Part shown: in pieces, positions 59,300 to 64,000 of the stretch | How the letters are laid out: every line of letters begins with the position of its first letter | Position numbering within the stretch: position 1 is the first letter of the stretch | Assembly: GCA_944989445.1 (NCBI GenBank) | Contig: CALYLW010000180.1 | Location: 760,798 to 824,797, forward strand | Length of the DNA: 64,000 bases | Direction: 5' to 3' | DNA from: Ampullaceana balthica | Taxonomy: Eukaryota; Mollusca; Gastropoda; Lymnaeidae | The notes under the pieces: generated by a model | Seen by the model: only the letters and a program-made list of their open reading frames with translations | The model's database searches: none | Told to the model about the DNA's origin: nothing | Program-made: the position numbers and the translations under genes

Positions 59300-59965
59300 C
59301 GTCCGTCCTCATGGGACGATGACATGTACTCCTGCTCCTCTGCCCCCCCCCCTTTCTACTGGCCCTTCTGCTGCCTTGGTCTGTCTGATGGTAGTCCTTG
59401 CCAGACAAATGTGTAGTTGGCCTCAACCACTTTGCCGTTGTCAGCCAGCCGCGTCTCCTGTAGGCATGCAATGTCGATGCCGAATCGAGAAAGTTCCCTG
59501 TCAATGACTGCAGTCTTCCTTATATCTTCTGTACTTCAAGGGTCAGAATTAAATCCAGTGCACAGAGTTCTGACATTCCAGCTCGCCAAACGAAGTGCTG
59601 GCAACCTCTTTCTTATTTGTTCAAATTGTGCTTGGGTTTTGGCTCGCTTGTTGAGTTGATATCTCTGATCCACATTACCTACTGGGGCAGGCGAGTCATG
59701 GTGGAACATCATCTTACTGTCGTTTCACTTGTTGTGCTTACGTCTTGTAGTTAAGCTGGAGTGACCTCTCCAGGTTTTAATTGAGGGGACAGAAAAAAAG
59801 TAGGCCACGATAGCCTAGGCAGTGCTTTGAAGAAGACCAGCTGTTGCCCAGGCAGCAAGCCCTCTCTCTCCACACAGATGGTGATACCAGGGGAACAGCT
59901 TAGCTGATACAACGAGGTGCCATCTGAGTCGCAGGAGTTGCCAGAGATTTAGCGCATTTGCAATA
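59300..59965 (-). mobile_element. LINE 5' fragment with APE-type endonuclease start
   Basis: Inside the WRNIP1 intron, same strand. A 5' UTR-like stretch (59965-59600) is followed by RTLCTGFNSDP, RKTAVIDRELSRFGIDIACL, QETRLADNGKVVEANYTFVW and QGLPSDRPRQQKGQ. The QETR glutamate is the metal-binding residue of APE endonucleases. The remainder of the element is absent. Related to proteins often labelled craniofacial development protein 2-like in mollusc annotations, which are LINE products. Confidence 0.85.
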
Positions 59966-60945
59966 AAACTGGCTAAGGGACTCGACTCCTGATTTTATTG
60001 TAGGGTTTACTCCCTTAGTCTATCAATTCTTATTGACTATTATTTAAAGAAGGCAGAGAAATTAAGTTTCCGCCATTGTGATAAACTTCTGGTTTTAGTA
60101 GACCAGTATATCAATCAATATAGCTCCAAAATGCCGAGTACAAGTAAGATACAGTACCAGACAGGCATAGAAAGACTTAAATTCGTTGAACAATTCCTTG
60201 ATGTCCTTAATCTCCTCGTACTACATTTGTACATTGTAAATGTCTCCTGCGCTTGTTTGTTCTTTTTAATTCATAGATGGCAGAGAAATTTAGTTTCCGT
60301 CATTTTGAGGACCGGAAGTAATTGATAATTGACTTGATAATAGAATAATAGCAATTATTAATAGAATTACAGTGGTTCCTCGTTAAATGTGCACTTGTTC
60401 CTTGTACACCTTGTGTAAATCTCTCTACATCATTAATTCTTCTCAGTGTTTGTCCACCAGTGAGTTGTCTGCCTTTGAAAACAAATTTAGCTCTATACTC
60501 TCTTATCCTCTTCAGTTGTCCAGTCCAGCGCAGTCTGCCTTTATTTTGTTTCAACAAAAATGGCTGAGTCTTGGTTTAACTGGTGTATTTCTAACTTTGT
60601 CCAGTTTATTCATCGATCTCTAGAATGAATATTTTTATGATGAATATCCACCAAAATGCAAAGAGATAGTTTTGGGCTTTCTGGGTATCTCTCTAAGATA
60701 CACAATTATTTATCTATAACTTGTTGATTGGAGTCTGGAAGAGGGCACATGTCCAACTCACAAATAACTTACATACATAATTACTCATCTAATTCTCATC
60801 AAGCTATACTACAAACTTGCAATTTCTTCTTGGTTGTGCATCAGAATTTTAAATATCGGCACACAGCGGCTGTCTGTCCTTATTTACACATGTGACATAA
60901 CTACAATAACCAGGTACAGACTCCATGCAGGTTTAGTTGACTTAC

Positions 60946-61025
60946 AGCACATTCTGGCATCCCTATAAAATGACAGGCCTGATGGGTAGCTACTGCTTGA
61001 CTCAGTGCCATAGGATCAGCAAGAC
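60946..61025 (-). CDS. WRNIP1: WRNIP1, coding exon (third from last)
   Basis: 80 bp: acceptor AATTATCTGCAG before 61025, phase 1 entry; donor GTAAGT after 60946, phase 0. Encodes LADPMALSQAVATHQACHFI then GMPECA, matching LADPSALTQAVAAYQGCHFI and GMPEC of the vertebrate protein. Too short to stand out as an open frame. The intron towards the next exon (60945-58668) holds the LINE fragment and the 15-bp repeat; around 60370 there is a short pogo-like CAGTGGTTCCTCGTTAA. Confidence 0.95.
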
Positions 61026-62001
61026 CTGCAGATAATTTCAAGTGTAAGAGGAATTAAAACCTCAAACAGATTTACATGAGACCTTATTTCTTTTACTCTA
61101 TGTTTGGGATAAAAATAAAAAATCAGAACCAATGACCATCCTCCTACCTCTAATGAATATTTCAGTTTTAGACATTTAAACCCATTATAGTGTGTCATTA
61201 AATTTTATGAGAAGACCACCACCTTATTTTTCTAAGTCAGCGTGTTTGGTGCACACAAATTGCTTAGTTACTCTGCTATTTTAACACAATAGTAAGTATA
61301 ATAAAAAGAAAGGATTAGTGTTAAAATAAACTTGCTGATCTGATCTCACACAGTGTGTCTAAAATACCATCTGGGTTTTTCAGAGACCACAGTCATGAAA
61401 GGGATTTTCTAATAGACAAAGCTTGACATTTCTGTTCCAAATATTTTTTTGTATTAATAATAAAATAATTGAGGAATATTTCAAGTCAAATTTTTATTTT
61501 AAATTTTATTGTATGAATTGCTTTTAAAGACTTCTTTTTTTTATTACCTATTTTGTGTTAAGTTTAATCGGAAACACAGTGGAATGGAAAATTTCTGACC
61601 CAAATGATAAAGTTTCTTAACATTAATCTACAAACTATTTCTGATAATTGTTAATGTCTATATCAAATTATAAAATGTTGTCTAGATTGTAAAAATAAAT
61701 ACTTTTAAAATTCAAAATCTGTCAATCAAGAATCCTTGAAATTATGAAAGATAAAAATGCTTGATATCATCAAGTTATCAAACTAATTTCACATTTCTAG
61801 GATATAGGTTAACTAAAGCCTCAACACATGATGGGGCGTAAAGGTAGAATAGTAATAAATGGTAGTGACAGAATAGTAAGCTTCATTTACTTTGAGCATA
61901 ATAAAAATAAAACTTAAGAGATTAGCAGGTTAAATAAAACTTTTTGCCAAACACTGCTTTTTTTAAAAGAGTGCATATTGGCATGGTTAAATTTTGCTCA
62001 C
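61026..62001. other. WRNIP1 intron, nothing recognised
   Basis: AT-rich intron between two well supported exons; no repeat or gene seen. Confidence 0.8.
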
Positions 62002-62157
62002 CAACATCTTCACTGGCAAATATTACAAGTCGCCTGGCGATAAAGAGAGGATTTTCCCCACCTTCGATCATTCGTGTCATCCAATAAAGAGCTGCGCTTG
62101 CATCAGAGCCACGCATGGACTTTATTAATGCAGACACAGTGTTGTAGTGCTCCTCAC
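62002..62157 (-). CDS. WRNIP1: WRNIP1, coding exon (fourth from last)
   Basis: WRNIP1 is a homomeric AAA+ ATPase of the RarA/Mgs1 family that interacts with Werner-type RecQ helicase and ubiquitinated PCNA and acts in the nucleus at stalled replication forks (family knowledge). This 156-bp exon has acceptor TTCCCTGACAG before 62157 (phase 1) and donor GTGAGC after 62002 (phase 1). It encodes [38 protein letters not shown] and [13 protein letters not shown]. SALxKSMRGSD and ARRLVxFASEDxG are hallmark blocks of the family. The exons with the ATPase motifs (Walker A/B) must lie beyond 64000. Confidence 0.96.
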
Positions 62158-64000
62158 CTGTCAGGGAATCAAATATTGAGATGTAACAGAACTGAAGATT
62201 ATGTTTTTAAAATACTTTTATCATTTGCTTTGACAAGAAATATAGCTGGTTTTCCCTATTTTTTTCATTTTATAAATGGGTCAAATTTCCCCAGTTTCAA
62301 CCTTAGGTGTTTATTATAGTTGGCTTGGTGAAATTTCTGTATAGTGTTCATGGGAATGAGGACACCTGAGTTAATCTCAACTACAACTAGAATACAAAAA
62401 AATCCTGGGAACTGAATAGTTCTCCCAAGTCCGAAGTACAGGGTCAACAAGGTGCTTATCATGAAACTATGAAAAATGCTTGTAATACTTGTAACTTAGT
62501 TATTAACTTTTAAGGGTCCCATAAGGTTTTCTAAAAACTTATCCCTCAGTCCCATAAAGATTTCAACTAATTTCAAGTATATATTGCAATGAATTGGGTT
62601 ATGAATTTTTTTAAATTGCTGAAATGTATTTATTGTCATACTGACTTCATCTTTTAGGATAATACAGAATAGTTATTTTACATATACAGTCGAAACCGGT
62701 TAAGTCGACGGCGTTGGGGTATGAAAAATAGCGTCGACATAACCGATGATCGAGTTAAAAGAAAACCAATATGGCGGCAAAATATTAACATGTGCTTGAA
62801 ATTTCTTTATGTACATGATGTGTGTCAATTAGTGATGGGGCCCTAATATTTCTTCACTCTTTCCTAAGGTTGTAATGACCGTTCGTTTTAAGAACCGTTT
62901 AAATATAACCATGGATCCCACTCAGTCAGGAAAACGGGAAAAAGTCGGGAATTCTTAAAAAGATTTTCTCTGCCTTGAAAGTCGGGAAAAGTTATGACTA
63001 GTCTGGAATTTTGATATATATATATATTTTTATCATTTATGCCGAAGTAAAGGACTTTGATTTCGTCTCTGTGGTCATGTTTCGATTCCATTTAATTAAA
63101 AAAAGTTACCAGTTTATAATTGTCTGCGCATGCGTTAAAACTAAGGTCAAATGTTTCGCCTCCCCTCGTCCCATGGCGCGTGTGGCGTGGCATGTCACCG
63201 CCGCTCGCGTTTGCAATGCCCGTCAAATCAGCGAATTTTTAAAAAATAAATAAACATATCAATATGGTAATTTTAAGTTTAATGCTTTTGACGTGCAGGA
63301 TATCTGTCACAATCAGACAGCTCTCGAATTTCGTCAGTCAATCAAACTTGTAATATAAATAAAACTATTGCGGCCTTGACCGTTGATCACAGCACGCTGT
63401 GTGTTAGACCTCGGCCGGCAACTAAGTCTAAGCAAATTTTTTAAAAATCATTCCTTACTCGACCTACAACAGTGATGATGTGTGTATTTTATATATATAT
63501 ATATATACTGGAATATTAAGAAAATGATTTGATTTCACCGTCACGCGCGTGTTAGTCACAGTCACGTATCTTATGGTAACAAAGCAAACAACAACATTTT
63601 AAAAGAATAATAATTTTTTTATTTAATTAAATAAAAACCACCGTCGATTCTCTATACAAACCTTTATTTTCATTTCTAAAGATATTCGTTTATCTTAAAA
63701 AATAAAATGATTAATGCATCAGAAAATGAATTAAGTTTAATAATAATATAACATCCACTGCGAAATAATGACGGATTAAAGACCGCTAACGTGATTTTTG
63801 AGCACCCTGGGTGAATACATACTCAAACTAATTCACACACGGAATTAAATTGAAAGTAAAAACATCCAGTAATTTTTATTTAAATCTCGTAGAATCACAC
63901 AATAGCCTCGTAGAAAGCGAGATGTCAACACTGTTTTGAACTAAAAATGCCAAAGTGCATTGCTAGGTGAACTGACGAGGATCGAGCTAACCAACGTTAA
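62158..64000. other. WRNIP1 upstream intron; one pogo-like terminus
   Basis: No further WRNIP1 exon is visible. At 62687 CAGTCGAAACCGGTTAAGTC resembles a pogo/Tigger terminus flanked by TA, with no partner found downstream. The rest is AT-rich with a short TATATA tract at 63490-63506. Confidence 0.6.

Noticed and set aside
62888..63253. Frames on both strands as further WRNIP1 exons
   Set aside because: No match to the region upstream of EEHYN and no fitting splice sites.

Overview
This is a 64 kb window of a repeat-dense, AT-rich animal genome. Intron-split genes with GT/AG boundaries, a tRNA-derived SINE, a Penelope-like element, several LINE lineages and many hAT and pogo/Tigger transposons all point to a metazoan. 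The mix suggests a spiralian, most likely a gastropod or other mollusc; that placement is inference from the repeat repertoire and cannot be proved here.

Only two host genes are supported. (1) NXPE family (neurexophilin plus PC-esterase), + strand: one internal exon at 5087-5663 (neurexophilin/Ig-like part) and one terminal exon at 55615-56417 (SGNH/PC-esterase part with GDS and D..H motifs). They are 50 kb apart and their splice phases do not match, so at least one exon is unseen, or they belong to two neighbouring paralogues. (2) WRNIP1 (AAA+ ATPase, Werner helicase-interacting protein), - strand: the last four coding exons at 62157-62002, 61025-60946, 58667-58502 and 58297-58188, with matching phases. 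The two genes converge tail to tail with about 1.8 kb between their stop codons.

The space between is a graveyard of transposons. 1-5 kb: pogo/Tigger ends, TA-flanked MITEs, a CCGG-rich MITE family and a 22-bp minisatellite. 6.7-13.2 kb: three hAT elements, one (6674-8789) almost full length with an 8-bp target duplication. 13.7-17.4 kb: Tigger, SINE, MITEs, LINE fragment. 17.5-18.4 kb: 5'-truncated Penelope-like element with a GIY-YIG endonuclease frame and a hammerhead-ribozyme core. 19.1-20.5 kb: a 547-bp palindrome joined to tandem Helitron-like units. 20.5-22.8 kb: probable solo LTR and a LINE RNase H fragment. 24.8-26.0 kb: internally deleted hAT. 26.5-33.8 kb: a 20-bp minisatellite and a roughly 550-bp tandem array with one inverted unit. 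33.9-39.1 kb: a hAT carrying nested insertions. 39.2-46.6 kb: tandem 498-bp units, LINE reverse-transcriptase relics, a hAT with nested Tigger. 47-53.5 kb: diverged repeat blocks, a foldback, a further hAT relic. 53.85-55.3 kb: a 36-bp minisatellite directly before the last NXPE exon.

No tRNA, rRNA or CRISPR was found. Transposon proteins are all broken by stops, frameshifts or deletions except the short GIY-YIG frame. Element boundaries come from terminal inverted repeats and target-site duplications read by eye; family names come from recognised protein motifs and were not checked against a database.
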